A stretch of 64,000 nt of DNA. It comes from Xanthocytophaga flava (GTDB lineage Bacteria; Bacteroidota; Bacteroidia; Cytophagales; 172606-1). The stretch covers positions 248,001-312,000 of the forward strand of contig JASJOS010000007.1 in assembly GCA_030068525.1 (NCBI GenBank). The letters are read 5' to 3'. Below the pieces are notes generated by a model. That model ran no database searches. It saw only the letters and a list, made by a program, of their open reading frames with translations, and was not told where the DNA came from. How positions within the stretch are numbered: the first letter of the stretch is position 1; every line of letters begins with the position of its first letter. A program made the position numbers and the translations under genes. Positions 9,107 through 17,838 of this stretch are shown here, piece after piece.

Positions 9107-10096
9107 CTATATAGCCACTGTGTTAAAATGATCGGCAACCTCATCCAATATGCTGAGTATATCTGCATAATCAGGTGATTCTACCAGACGCATCCGATAG
9201 GATTTAAAGTGATCCAATCCTTTGAAATAGTTGGTATAATGGCGGCGCATTTCAAAGATTCCAAGTTTATCACCTTTCCAGCGAATAGAAAAATCCAGGT
9301 GTTTTTTGCATACATCCACCCGTTCCTGAATAGTAGGTGGAGTCAAATGCTGACCTGTCTGAAGATAATGTTTAATTTCGCGAAAGACCCATGGATACCC
9401 AATCGAAGCCCGACCAATCATAATACCATCCACACCATAACGGTTTTTATATTCCAGCGCCTTCTCAGGTGTATCAATATCACCATTCCCAAATATAGGA
9501 ATGCGTATACGTGGGTTTTCTTTTACTTTGCCTATTAAGGTCCAGTCAGCCTCTCCCTTGTACATTTGTACACGAGTACGTCCATGAATGGTAAGTGCCT
9601 CAATACCTATATCCTGTAAGCGTTCTGCTACCTCCAGAATGTTCTTTGTATTATCATCCCATCCCAGGCGCGTTTTTACAGTAACTGGCAAATGAGTAGA
9701 TTTCACAACTGCCTCTGTCATCTTTATCATCTTAGGAATATCCTGTAGCAAGGCAGCCCCAGCTCCTCTGCAAGCTACATTTTTTACCGGACAGCCATAG
9801 TTGATATCAATCAGGTCAGGTTGAGCAGCTGTAGATATTTCAGCGCATTTACCCATTGTTTCCACATCACTTCCAAACAACTGTATGCCAATAGGGCGTT
9901 CGTATTCAAATATATCCAGCTTCTGACGACTTTTGGCTGCATCACGGATCAATCCTTCTGAGGAGATAAACTCTGTATACATAAGGTCTGCTCCGTTTTC
10001 CTTACATACTGCACGAAAAGGAGGATCACTGACATCTTCCATAGGAGCCAGTAGCAATGGAAACTCCCCTAATTCTATCTCCCGAATCTTAGCCAT
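9107..10096 (-). CDS. dusB: tRNA-dihydrouridine synthase (DusB family)
   Basis: A 329-residue FMN enzyme that reduces uridine to dihydrouridine in the D-loop of tRNA. The TIM-barrel begins with APMEDVSDPPFR near residue 17. The segment YGCPVKNVACRGAGAALL near 95-115 holds the catalytic cysteine, and the FMN-phosphate motif is GNGDIDTPEKAL near 205. The open frame extends 63 codons further upstream to 10285, but the start at 10096 (MAKIREIEL) gives the family length and lies after a TATCTTTG promoter core at 10152-10159, whereas the longer version would span that core. The gene is transcribed divergently from the CPBP protease gene. Confidence 0.92.
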   Translation of the reverse strand: MAKIREIELGEFPLLLAPMEDVSDPPFRAVCKENGADLMYTEFISSEGLIRDAAKSRQKLDIFEYERPIGIQLFGSDVETMGKCAEISTAAQPDLIDINYGCPVKNVACRGAGAALLQDIPKMIKMTEAVVKSTHLPVTVKTRLGWDDNTKNILEVAERLQDIGIEALTIHGRTRVQMYKGEADWTLIGKVKENPRIRIPIFGNGDIDTPEKALEYKNRYGVDGIMIGRASIGYPWVFREIKHYLQTGQHLTPPTIQERVDVCKKHLDFSIRWKGDKLGIFEMRRHYTNYFKGLDHFKSYRMRLVESPDYADILSILDEVADHFNTVAI

Positions 10097-10151
10097 AGTC
10101 AAAAGCTTGGTTTTACTCTTAAAATAAATAGTTACATTACTACTAAATTTG

Positions 10152-10159
10152 CAAAGATA
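10152..10159 (-). promoter_or_regulatory. -7 promoter core of dusB
   Basis: TATCTTTG on the minus strand fits TAnnTTTG and is 56 bases before the dusB ATG at 10096. It supports the shorter start. Confidence 0.55.
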
Positions 10160-10254
10160 CTCAATTTTTGAGCAATCCGTCAACAATTGGAACCGTTTAC
10201 CATTAGTAAACAGCAACTGTCCAGCCAGATTCTGGTCTCTCAAGAATTTACATG

Positions 10255-10262
10255 TATCTTTG
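10255..10262 (+). promoter_or_regulatory. -7 promoter core of the CPBP protease gene
   Basis: TATCTTTG on the plus strand, 42 bases before the ATG at 10304. It argues against the longer frame starting at 10187. Confidence 0.55.
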
Positions 10263-10303
10263 CAAAAGAAAACCTCTCTAACCATTTATTGGTTCATTTC
10301 ATT

Positions 10304-11278
10304 ATGCAACAACCGTTTCCGCCTCGCCCACTGGTTAATCCAGCTATTGGCTTTATATTATTAATTGGTTTCTTTCTCCTAGGGCAATTTTTTGGCAGCC
10401 TGTTGGGAATATTATTTACCCTTCCGTATTTCAGTGGAAATCCAATGGAAGCCTTCCAACAGATTCCACAGATCCTTACTAATGATTTTTCACACCCACA
10501 TGCATGGGAAATAGTGATGATAGTACAGGCATTCTCTTCTTTTGGTGGATTTATTCTTGCAGCCTGGATCTATTTGTTCTTTATTGAAGGGAAAACTCTT
10601 CGGTCAATTAATACAAATGGGAAGATTGATTTTATTCCTTTATTACTAATTGTCTTTCTGGGATTGGCATTTATCATTCTGAATGAGTGGATTTATCAAT
10701 GGAATCGTAATTGGGACTTGCCTGGCTGGCTGTCTGGTTTTGAAGATTGGTCTCGTAGCCAACAGGAAAAATTAGGAGAATTGACTCAATTTTTAACAAA
10801 CTTTGATTCATTTTCCAGACTGATTATTGCCCTTATTGTAATTGCTATTTTACCTGCCATTGGTGAAGAGCTTATGTTCAGAGCTGCAATGCAATCGATA
10901 TTTCTACGCTGGTTCAGGAATCCTCATGCAGCAGTATGGGTTACAGGTGCTATTTTCAGCTTTATCCATTTTCAGTTGGATGGCTTTATTCCCCGCTTGT
11001 TGCTTGGGGTTGTATTTGGCTATTTATATGTTTGGTCTGGTAATATATGGTATGCGATATGGGCACACTTTATCAATAATGGAGTAACAGTTCTTGGCGT
11101 TTTCTTTAACAAATCCGAAAAAACAAAAATAGATCTGGAACACACTGAATGGATCACCTGGAGCCAGGCCCTGATTGCAGCGGCAATATGTAGTGTAATT
11201 CTGTGGTATCTGAAACGATTATTTGATCAGTATTCTCAACCAAATCAAACCATTTCTGAGGAATATAACTATCGTTAA
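10304..11278 (+). CDS. CPBP family intramembrane metalloprotease (Abi/Rce1-like)
   Basis: A 324-residue membrane protein with about eight hydrophobic segments. The catalytic motifs of the CPBP family are all present in the carboxy-terminal half: GEELMFRAAMQ near residue 187 (motif 1, EExxxR), FSFIHFQ near 221 (motif 2) and WAHFINN near 254 (motif 3). Members cleave prenylated or bacteriocin-like peptides or serve housekeeping roles; no substrate gene is adjacent, so the role is open. The start at 10304 is preferred because a TATCTTTG promoter core lies 42 bases upstream and residues before it are not membrane-like. The gene is convergent with alanine dehydrogenase. Confidence 0.9.
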   Translation: MQQPFPPRPLVNPAIGFILLIGFFLLGQFFGSLLGILFTLPYFSGNPMEAFQQIPQILTNDFSHPHAWEIVMIVQAFSSFGGFILAAWIYLFFIEGKTLRSINTNGKIDFIPLLLIVFLGLAFIILNEWIYQWNRNWDLPGWLSGFEDWSRSQQEKLGELTQFLTNFDSFSRLIIALIVIAILPAIGEELMFRAAMQSIFLRWFRNPHAAVWVTGAIFSFIHFQLDGFIPRLLLGVVFGYLYVWSGNIWYAIWAHFINNGVTVLGVFFNKSEKTKIDLEHTEWITWSQALIAAAICSVILWYLKRLFDQYSQPNQTISEEYNYR

Positions 11279-11284
11279 AAATAA

Positions 11285-11339
11285 AAAGATCTGAATCTTC
11301 TTATTACAGGCGAGCAGCCATAAGAAGATTCAGATCTTT
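11285..11339 (-). terminator. Terminator whose 5' arm is the end of the alanine dehydrogenase gene
   Basis: A perfect 20-bp stem, 11285-11304 with 11320-11339. On the minus strand the first arm encodes the last residues KDLNLLM before the stop, and the second arm begins right after the stop codon and runs into T-rich sequence. It is therefore an intrinsic terminator built partly from coding sequence. Confidence 0.75.
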
Positions 11340-12533
11340 ATGTGGCATATTGAATTTTCGGGCAATATGCTGATTGGTTACACTTCCTTTATAGGTATAT
11401 ACACCTTTCATAAACCATTTATTGCGGAAGATCATTTCATCAATTCCTCCCAAAGTACCCATTTCCAACAAATAAGGTGTAAATATATGACTCAGGGCCA
11501 TTGTAGCAGTATGAGCAACCCGTGAGGCGATATTAGGCACACAATAGTGAATCACACCATATTTACGGAAGATTGGATTGTGATGTGTCGTTATTTCTGA
11601 GGTTTCAAAACATCCACCCTGATCAATACTCACGTCCACTATAACCGAGTCAGGCTTCATAGTCGACACCATTTCATTGGTTACGACAATAGGACTGCGT
11701 CCTTCTTCCATACGCATAGCACCCACCACTACATCAGCTCTATTGAGAGCTTCTGCCAGTAAGTCTGTTTCTAAGGTAGAGGTATGAATCTGATGCCCTA
11801 CAGCATACTTAAGTCGTCGGAGACGGTAAATATGTCTATCAAATACTTTAATCTCTGCTCCCATACCCATAGCAGTTCGGGCAGCATATTCAGCAACCGT
11901 ACCAGAACCTAACACTACTACTTTGGTAGGTGGAACCCCGGTAATGCCACCAAGAATAATTCCACGGCCATTATTGGCACTATTGAGATATTCTGCCGCA
12001 ATCAACATCACTGTATTACCTGCAATTTCACTCATCGCACGAATAACCGGCATGCCTCCGACCTTATCCTGAAGCAACTCAAATGCTAATGCTGTAATCT
12101 TCCGTTTATTCAGCGCCTCAATATAGGTATGAGTCAGTTTAGCCGATTGCAGAGCTGAAATCAGTGTTTTACCAGGTTTCAAATATCCTATTTCTTCATC
12201 AGTAGGGGGTTCAACCTTTAAGACAATGTCCGCCTCGAAAGCTTCTTTTGCAGAATAAACAATCGTGGCACCGGCATCGCTGTAAGCCTGGTCACTAAAT
12301 TTGGCTGCTTGGCCAGCGGTTGTTTCTACACAAATACGATGTCCATTCCGTGTGAGAATAGACGTAGCTTCCGGAGTGAGTACCAAGCGGCTCTCGTCCA
12401 GATCTCGTTCTTTAGGTAAACCTATAAACAACTGCTTTTGCGTAGTTTTCACTGCCAGCAATGATTCTTGCGGATATAATGCCGTTTGTGAGGCAAGTTC
12501 TTCTATCCCGGAAGAGGAAATTTGGCTACCCAT
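11304..12533 (-). CDS. ald: Alanine dehydrogenase (AlaDH/PNT family)
   Basis: A 409-residue NAD-dependent enzyme interconverting L-alanine and pyruvate plus ammonia. The AlaDH_PNT amino-terminal domain spans about 35-170 (IGLPKERDLDESRLVLTPE at the start of the fold). The Rossmann domain has GVPPTKVVVLGSGTVAEYAART near 200-222, followed by IVDVSIDQGGCFETSE near 295 as in alanine dehydrogenases. The first 30 residues are a non-conserved extension. The ATG overlaps the end of tsaE by 8 bases on the same strand, so the two are probably translationally coupled. Its terminator uses its own last codons. A related transhydrogenase alpha subunit is less likely because no beta subunit is adjacent. Confidence 0.88.
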   Translation of the reverse strand: MGSQISSSGIEELASQTALYPQESLLAVKTTQKQLFIGLPKERDLDESRLVLTPEATSILTRNGHRICVETTAGQAAKFSDQAYSDAGATIVYSAKEAFEADIVLKVEPPTDEEIGYLKPGKTLISALQSAKLTHTYIEALNKRKITALAFELLQDKVGGMPVIRAMSEIAGNTVMLIAAEYLNSANNGRGIILGGITGVPPTKVVVLGSGTVAEYAARTAMGMGAEIKVFDRHIYRLRRLKYAVGHQIHTSTLETDLLAEALNRADVVVGAMRMEEGRSPIVVTNEMVSTMKPDSVIVDVSIDQGGCFETSEITTHHNPIFRKYGVIHYCVPNIASRVAHTATMALSHIFTPYLLEMGTLGGIDEMIFRNKWFMKGVYTYKGSVTNQHIARKFNMPHKDLNLLMAARL

Positions 12534-12981
12534 GTTTGGATAATTCTAAGATTCGGCCGTTTTGCGCATCTAAATTAATACTAATTTTCAGATATTTTGC
12601 AGGTAAAAGATGAGGAATTTTTGCCGACCACTCTACAAAACAATAACTATCCGAGTCAAAATACTCTTCTATACCCATGTCCATTGCCTCAGTTTCATCC
12701 TTAATACGATAAAAATCAAAGTGATAACAGGACTCACCTTTCGCCGTAAGATACTCGTTGACCAAGGCAAAAGTAGGGCTCTGAACGGTGTCTTTCACAC
12801 CTAATCTTTCACAAACAGCTTTTACCAAAGTGGTTTTACCTGCACCCATCTCACCTTCCAGCAACCACACTTTATATTCATCTGCCAGCTTTATCAGAAA
12901 ACCAGCAATGAAAGGTAATTCTTTCAGGGAACTATATTTAAGTGTAAACAAGGGCGTCTGAGTTAAAAAAACGAAACTCAA
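12526..12981 (-). CDS. tsaE: tRNA threonylcarbamoyladenosine biosynthesis ATPase TsaE
   Basis: A 151-residue P-loop ATPase required for the t6A37 modification of ANN-decoding tRNAs together with TsaB, TsaC and TsaD, none of which is in this window. The Walker A motif GEMGAGKTTLVK lies near residue 42, the conserved SPTFALVNEY near 68 and HFDFYRI near 86, all diagnostic for the family. Length matches. It overlaps the start of alanine dehydrogenase by 8 bases and probably shares its transcript. Confidence 0.92.
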   Translation of the reverse strand: MSFVFLTQTPLFTLKYSSLKELPFIAGFLIKLADEYKVWLLEGEMGAGKTTLVKAVCERLGVKDTVQSPTFALVNEYLTAKGESCYHFDFYRIKDETEAMDMGIEEYFDSDSYCFVEWSAKIPHLLPAKYLKISINLDAQNGRILELSKHG

Positions 12982-13125
12982 AAATAATATCCCTATGTCT
13001 GCCTGGCAAGTCTTTCTTTCTTCTTTATGATTTCAAATGAAACAGATTAAAATTAATGAAGGTAAATAGTTGCAAATATTATATCTATATGATATCATTA
13101 GAATATCATAATAATCTAAACTACT

Positions 13126-14004
13126 ATGACACGCGAAAAACTCTATTTACCTCTTTCCGGATACCTTATGGTATTTGTTGAACTGATTACTCTTATTGCA
13201 GGCATTTTACTGATTATAGCAGATTTTTCTACACCACCAATCTCTTTGGCAAGTCTGATGGGAGCATTCTGTCTGCTAGCCTTTGTATTTATTCTTCCCG
13301 GTTTTTTTATAAACAATCCTAATGAAGCCAAAGTATTGTTGTTGTTTGGAGAATATAAAGGAACGGCAAGAAGAGAAGGCTTTTGTTGGATTAATCCTTT
13401 CTTTACCAAAAGACATATTTCACTAAGAGCTCGTAACCAGAATGGAAATGTGTTGAAAGTAAACGATAAACTGGGCAACCCAATCGAGATAGGTGCAGTA
13501 CTGGTCTGGCAGGTACAGGATACCGCAAAAGCAACTTTAGAAGTAGAAAACTACCAGCAATATGTAGTTATTCAAAGTGAAGCTGCGGTGCGCCATCTGG
13601 CCAATACATTCCCTTATGATGATATTGACGAACATACAGATGGTATTACGTTAAGAGCCAGTGCAGATCAGGTAAATAACCTGCTGGAAAAAGAATTGAA
13701 CGAACGCCTTGACAGAGCCGGTATTAAAGTACTGGAAGCCCGAATCAGTCATCTGGCCTATGCACAGGAAATAGCAGGAGCAATGCTGCAACGTCAACAA
13801 GCTACAGCAGTAGTAGCAGCCCGCCGCCAGATTGTAGAAGGTGCTGTTGGTATGGTAGAGATGGCCTTGTCCAAACTTTCTGAGAAAGAAATCGTTGTAT
13901 TGGATGAAGAACGCAAAGCTGCCATGGTAAGTAATCTGCTGGTGGTCCTTTGCGGAGAAAAAGGCACTCAACCCGTATTGAACGCAGGAACTTTATATCA
14001 TTAA
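13126..14004 (+). CDS. SPFH (band 7/stomatin) domain membrane protein
   Basis: A 292-residue protein. Two hydrophobic segments (about 12-32 and 40-62) anchor the amino terminus. The SPFH domain follows at about 70-235, with [28 protein letters not shown] and [24 protein letters not shown]-type motifs, and then a helical region rich in [19 protein letters not shown] as in slipins. Such proteins form membrane-associated scaffolds or rings. A small Arc-like protein gene starts 51 bases downstream; the same pairing is common in Bacteroidota. No NfeD partner is present. Confidence 0.88.
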   Translation: MTREKLYLPLSGYLMVFVELITLIAGILLIIADFSTPPISLASLMGAFCLLAFVFILPGFFINNPNEAKVLLLFGEYKGTARREGFCWINPFFTKRHISLRARNQNGNVLKVNDKLGNPIEIGAVLVWQVQDTAKATLEVENYQQYVVIQSEAAVRHLANTFPYDDIDEHTDGITLRASADQVNNLLEKELNERLDRAGIKVLEARISHLAYAQEIAGAMLQRQQATAVVAARRQIVEGAVGMVEMALSKLSEKEIVVLDEERKAAMVSNLLVVLCGEKGTQPVLNAGTLYH

Positions 14005-14055
14005 AAAATAAATTCATTGGGTGCCTGATGGTCCTGATTAATCCTACCAACTACA

Positions 14056-14250
14056 ATGGCAGACAAAACGGACAAAAAAGCATTTGCCTTACGTATCCGG
14101 GCTGATGTAATGAATGCACTGGAACGCTGGGCTGAAGATGAATTTCGAAGCCTAAACGGACAGATTGAATATCTTCTGGTAAAAGCGCTACGGGAAAACG
14201 GGAGATTGGAGGAGAAGAAGAACTCTGACCCAGCCCCACAAGAAGAATAA
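14056..14250 (+). CDS. Arc family ribbon-helix-helix DNA-binding protein
   Basis: A 64-residue basic protein with the Arc/MetJ ribbon-helix-helix pattern: a beta strand KKAFALRIRADVMNALERW, then helix DEFRSLNGQIEYLLVKALRENG. It ends in an acidic, disordered tail. It lies 51 bases after the SPFH gene and before a hairpin terminator, so the two form an operon. It may autoregulate that operon; no toxin partner is visible, so a toxin-antitoxin role is not supported. Confidence 0.85.
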   Translation: MADKTDKKAFALRIRADVMNALERWAEDEFRSLNGQIEYLLVKALRENGRLEEKKNSDPAPQEE

Positions 14251-14269
14251 TGGACAATTTCAATAATAA

Positions 14270-14301
14270 AAAACCGCCTGTTTTTGTAAACAGGCGGTTT
14301 T
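14270..14301. terminator. Terminator between the SPFH/Arc operon and leuA
   Basis: An 11-bp perfect stem AAAACCGCCTG (14270-14280) with its complement (14291-14301). It is A-rich before and T-rich after, so it can serve both the plus-strand Arc gene and the minus-strand leuA. Confidence 0.85.
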
Positions 14302-14315
14302 AGTATATGTATAGA

Positions 14316-15497
14316 TTAGTGTTTTTTAGCCGCTTCTGCTTTAACAGGATACTCAGTAGTTACCAATTCCTGCAGATCATCATCTGTTACTAGTTTTTTC
14401 CGGTCAGCTAATGCAATGAATTTATCATACATGCTGTTTAACTCCTCTCTGTCGAACAGATAACCCAGTAACTCAAGACGATAACGTAATGCATGGCGAC
14501 CGCTACGAGCAGTCAATACGATAGAGGAAGCAGGCACACCTACATCTTCCGGATTGATAATTTCGTAAGTTTCAGCATGTTTCAGGAAGCCATCCTGATG
14601 AATACCAGATGAATGAGCAAAGGCGTTTTTACCAACAATAGCTTTGTTAGCCTGCACAGGCATACGCATCAGGTCAGATACCAGACGACTGATACCATAT
14701 AATCCTTTGGAATTGATATTTGTTTCAAAACCCAGATCTTTATGGGTTTGCATAACCATCACAACCTCTTCCAGAGAAGTATTACCAGCTCTTTCACCGA
14801 CACCATTGATAGTACATTCGATCTGACGTACACCATTCATGATGCCAGTAATGCTATTGGCAGTAGCTAATCCCAGGTCATTGTGGCAATGTGCAGAGAT
14901 AATAGCTTTATCAATATTAGGGACATGATCAAACAAATACTTTATTTTCTCTCCATAATGCTGAGGCAGGCAATACCCTGTTGTATCAGGAATATTAACC
15001 ACATTAGCACCAGCAGCGATCACAGCTTCAACCAATCTGGCAAGAAACTCAAGATCCGCACGTCCTGCATCTTCTGCATAAAACTCTACTTCATCCACTT
15101 TCTTGCTTTTAGCATATTTTACAGCCCATACAGCACGCTCCAGAATCTCTTCACGGGTAGAGTTAAACTTATATTTAATGTGCATGTCAGAAGCACCAAT
15201 CCCTGTATGAATCCGACTGCGTTTTGCAAAGCGAAGGGCATCGGCAGCAGCATCAATATCTTTGTCTACAGCACGGGCCAATCCACAAATTACAGGTTCG
15301 GAAACAGCCTTTGATATTTCAATTACTGAATTAAAGTCACCAGGGCTTGAAATTGGAAAGCCTGCTTCAATAATGTCTACGCCTAGTAGTTCTAGTTCTT
15401 TGGCTACTTCAATTTTTTCCGGGGTGGTTAATTGACAGCCGGGGACTTGTTCGCCGTCACGTAAAGTAGTGTCGAAGATGTGAACTTTTTCAGCCAT
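14316..15497 (-). CDS. leuA: 2-isopropylmalate synthase, short form without regulatory domain
   Basis: A 393-residue enzyme that condenses acetyl-CoA with 2-oxoisovalerate, the first step of leucine synthesis. The HMGL-like barrel opens with [14 protein letters not shown] near residue 8, holds the metal ligands in [15 protein letters not shown] near 202, and has [14 protein letters not shown] near 233. The residues after 280 are the helical linker; the carboxy-terminal LeuA dimer domain that binds leucine in the roughly 500-residue enzymes is absent. The enzyme is therefore probably not feedback-inhibited in the classic way. It is last in the minus-strand order leuD-leuB-leuA. Homocitrate or citramalate synthase activity is possible from sequence alone, but the leu neighbours favour LeuA. 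Confidence 0.87.
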   Translation of the reverse strand: MAEKVHIFDTTLRDGEQVPGCQLTTPEKIEVAKELELLGVDIIEAGFPISSPGDFNSVIEISKAVSEPVICGLARAVDKDIDAAADALRFAKRSRIHTGIGASDMHIKYKFNSTREEILERAVWAVKYAKSKKVDEVEFYAEDAGRADLEFLARLVEAVIAAGANVVNIPDTTGYCLPQHYGEKIKYLFDHVPNIDKAIISAHCHNDLGLATANSITGIMNGVRQIECTINGVGERAGNTSLEEVVMVMQTHKDLGFETNINSKGLYGISRLVSDLMRMPVQANKAIVGKNAFAHSSGIHQDGFLKHAETYEIINPEDVGVPASSIVLTARSGRHALRYRLELLGYLFDREELNSMYDKFIALADRKKLVTDDDLQELVTTEYPVKAEAAKKH

Positions 15498-15781
15498 GGT
15501 ACATGGGGTTGAGGTTAATAAACCAGAGATGTTTTAATAATTAGAAAAGAAATTTTTTCTGCAAACGAATTCCAAGATAGTGGTTTTTGTCCAAAATGGA
15601 AAAGAAAAAAACTACAAATATGCACTTCAAATTTGCAAAATATTGATTATCAAATATTTACAAACACACAAAACAGGATGCATGCAGAGTATTTCGGGTT
15701 GTAGGCAATATATTTTTCCTGTTCATGAAAACAATAAGAAGCTGCATGAACAGGAAAAACAAAAGTATAACGAAGATCTAA
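15498..15781. other. leuB-leuA intergenic spacer
   Basis: 284 bases without a supported gene. It contains a strong hairpin (15713-15759) just after leuB. The rest is AT-rich and presumably carries the leuA promoter and leader; no clear promoter core or leader peptide was found. Confidence 0.5.
15713..15759 (-). terminator. Terminator or attenuator after leuB
   Basis: A perfect 15-bp stem, TTTTTCCTGTTCATG (15713-15727) with its complement (15745-15759), 22 bases after the leuB stop on the minus strand and followed by T-rich sequence on that strand. It could separate leuA expression from leuDB. Confidence 0.75.
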
Positions 15782-16858
15782 CTAAATAAATTCCAGGACT
15801 TTGGCACCCATAGTCTCTGTGTTCAGAATATTTGCGGCAGGAGTATTTGCGTCTGCAATATCACGGGTACGGAAGCCGGCTTTCAGAGTTTGTTCAACGG
15901 CTTTGATAACAGTCTCTGCTTCTTCTTTCATTCCAAAAGAGATATCCAGCAATAAAGCAGCAGATAAAATAGAAGCCAGCGGATTAGCCACACCCTTACC
16001 TGTAATATCATGAGCAGAACCATGAATAGGTTCGTATAGTCCTACAGTATCACCTACAGAGGCAGAAGCCAACATACCCATAGAGCCTGCAATCTGTGAT
16101 GCTTCATCTGTAAGGATATCCCCAAACAAGTTTCCTGTCAATACTACATCAAATGCCTTTGGATTTTTGATCAGAAGCATAGCTGCAGCATCAATAAACT
16201 GATGTTCCAGTGTTACTTGCGGATATTGTTTGGCTACTTCATTTACCACTTCTTTCCACAATCGGCTACTTTCCAGCACATTGGACTTGTCTACAGACAT
16301 CACTTTTTTCTTGCGGGTCATGGCTGCCTTAAATGCTTTATGAGCAATACGCTCTACTTCATATCGGCTATAAATCATGGTGTCATAGGCAGTATCTCCA
16401 TTGTCTTTACGGCCTCTCTCACCAAAATACACATCTCCTGTCAACTCACGAAAAAACAATATATCTGATCCACGCAATACTTCTGGTTTGATACTGGATG
16501 CTTCAAGCAATTCATCAAACAGCTTGATTGGGCGCAGATTGGCATACAATCCCAACTCTTTACGCATACGTAACAAGCCTTGTTCTGGACGTACTTTTGC
16601 AGTAGGGTCATTGTCATATTTCGGATGACCAACTGCACCAAACAAGATCGCATCAGATGCTTTCATTTTGGCAAGGCTCTCATCTGGCAGTGGGTTCCCG
16701 GTCGCCTCAATAGCCGCATGGCCAATGGTTGCTTCGTCAAATTCGAAGGTATGCCCAAACTTGGCAGCAATTTTTTCCAATACTTTTTTCCCTTCACGGG
16801 TTACTTCCTGTCCTATACCATCACCTGGAAGAATAGTGATTTTGTATGTTTTTTTCAT
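15782..16858 (-). CDS. leuB: 3-isopropylmalate dehydrogenase
   Basis: A 358-residue NAD-dependent enzyme oxidising 3-isopropylmalate in leucine synthesis. It has the family motifs LPGDGIGQEV near residue 9, LRPIKLF near 108, the RELTGDVYFGERG active-site loop near 137, the SVDKSNVLESSRLW segment near 194 and NLFGDILTDEAS near 243. Length is typical. It follows leuD after 110 bases on the same strand and is followed by a hairpin before leuA. Confidence 0.94.
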   Translation of the reverse strand: MKKTYKITILPGDGIGQEVTREGKKVLEKIAAKFGHTFEFDEATIGHAAIEATGNPLPDESLAKMKASDAILFGAVGHPKYDNDPTAKVRPEQGLLRMRKELGLYANLRPIKLFDELLEASSIKPEVLRGSDILFFRELTGDVYFGERGRKDNGDTAYDTMIYSRYEVERIAHKAFKAAMTRKKKVMSVDKSNVLESSRLWKEVVNEVAKQYPQVTLEHQFIDAAAMLLIKNPKAFDVVLTGNLFGDILTDEASQIAGSMGMLASASVGDTVGLYEPIHGSAHDITGKGVANPLASILSAALLLDISFGMKEEAETVIKAVEQTLKAGFRTRDIADANTPAANILNTETMGAKVLEFI

Positions 16859-16968
16859 TGGATTACAATTTCATGTATACTTCTGTGAAAACAGTGTAAA
16901 CACAAAGGTGTTAGATAATAAGTTGTTTGAGTTCGTGTTTGGAAATGCTATGAATAACTATTTATAAC

Positions 16969-17568
16969 TTAATGGGCTAAGTCATAAGCTTTGATTTCTT
17001 CTTTCAAACTAAGCAGATAATCGATATCGTCATATCCGTTCAAAAGACAAGATTTCTTGTAAGGATTGATATCAAAAGACGAGGAATGTCCGTTTGCAAG
17101 AGATATTGTTTGTTTTTCCAGATCAACAGTCAGTTGTGTAGCTGGATCTTTTTCAATTTCAGCAAAAATTTCTTTCAAGAACTCATCTGAAACCTGAACC
17201 GGCAACAGGAAAGTATTCAAGGCATTATTTTTAAAGATATCAGCAAAGAAGCTGGATACTACTACACGAAAACCGTAGTCATAGATAGCCCATGCGGCAT
17301 GTTCACGGCTACTACCCATTCCGAAATTCTTTGCACCTACCAGAATCTTGCCCGAATAGGTAGGATTATTAAGTACAAAATCAGGCTTAGGTTGGCTTTC
17401 ATCGTCATTATTGAAGCGCCAGTCACGAAATAGATTTTTTCCAAATCCATCACGGGTAGTTGCTTTCAAAAAACGAGCTGGGATAATCTGGTCTGTGTCT
17501 ATATTTTCAATAGGCAAAGGAACCGCAGAGGATTTCAATAATGTGAATTTTTCCTTACTCATAATCAA
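16969..17568 (-). CDS. leuD: 3-isopropylmalate dehydratase small subunit
   Basis: A 199-residue subunit of isopropylmalate isomerase with the aconitase swivel-domain motifs [12 protein letters not shown] near residue 24 and [15 protein letters not shown] near 79. An alternative ATG two codons downstream (17562) is equally possible. It needs the iron-sulfur large subunit LeuC to be active; no leuC gene lies in this window, although leuC usually precedes leuD. It heads the minus-strand leuDBA cluster. Confidence 0.93.
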   Translation of the reverse strand: MIMSKEKFTLLKSSAVPLPIENIDTDQIIPARFLKATTRDGFGKNLFRDWRFNNDDESQPKPDFVLNNPTYSGKILVGAKNFGMGSSREHAAWAIYDYGFRVVVSSFFADIFKNNALNTFLLPVQVSDEFLKEIFAEIEKDPATQLTVDLEKQTISLANGHSSSFDINPYKKSCLLNGYDDIDYLLSLKEEIKAYDLAH

Positions 17569-17662
17569 ATGTATTGTTGATCGTACAAAGAATTTTATTC
17601 GAAATAACAGATATGCTTTAGAGCAACAGTATTATCTGGCGGATAACAACGACCCAAAGGGA

Positions 17663-17670
17663 CAAAGGTA
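17663..17670 (-). promoter_or_regulatory. Candidate -7 promoter core of leuD
   Basis: TACCTTTG on the minus strand fits TAnnTTTG and would give a leader of about 85-95 bases. No leucine-rich leader peptide was recognised. Confidence 0.35.
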
Positions 17671-17800
17671 TGTGAAAGAGAAAAAAAATACTATAAATAA
17701 CCTGACGGATTTTAGTATATATCATTCTGGAAACGATACTTTTTCCTTATAACTTGCAAGTGCTTATGCCGGTATGTCAGAAGAAACACCTGTAATCAAT

Positions 17801-17808
17801 TATATTTG
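17801..17808 (+). promoter_or_regulatory. -7 promoter core of the cytochrome c gene
   Basis: TATATTTG overlaps the first possible ATG at 17806, so transcription must begin after it. This makes the ATG at 17839 the likely start of the cytochrome. Confidence 0.55.
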
Positions 17809-17838
17809 TGGACAGCATTATCCCTTATTATTTGTCAT

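Noticed and set aside
10097-10285. 63-codon amino-terminal extension of dusB
   Set aside because: It would span the TATCTTTG promoter core and exceeds the family length; the ATG at 10096 matches the family start.
14056-14250. Antitoxin of a toxin-antitoxin pair
   Set aside because: The Arc-like protein is paired with an SPFH gene and followed by a terminator; there is no toxin gene.
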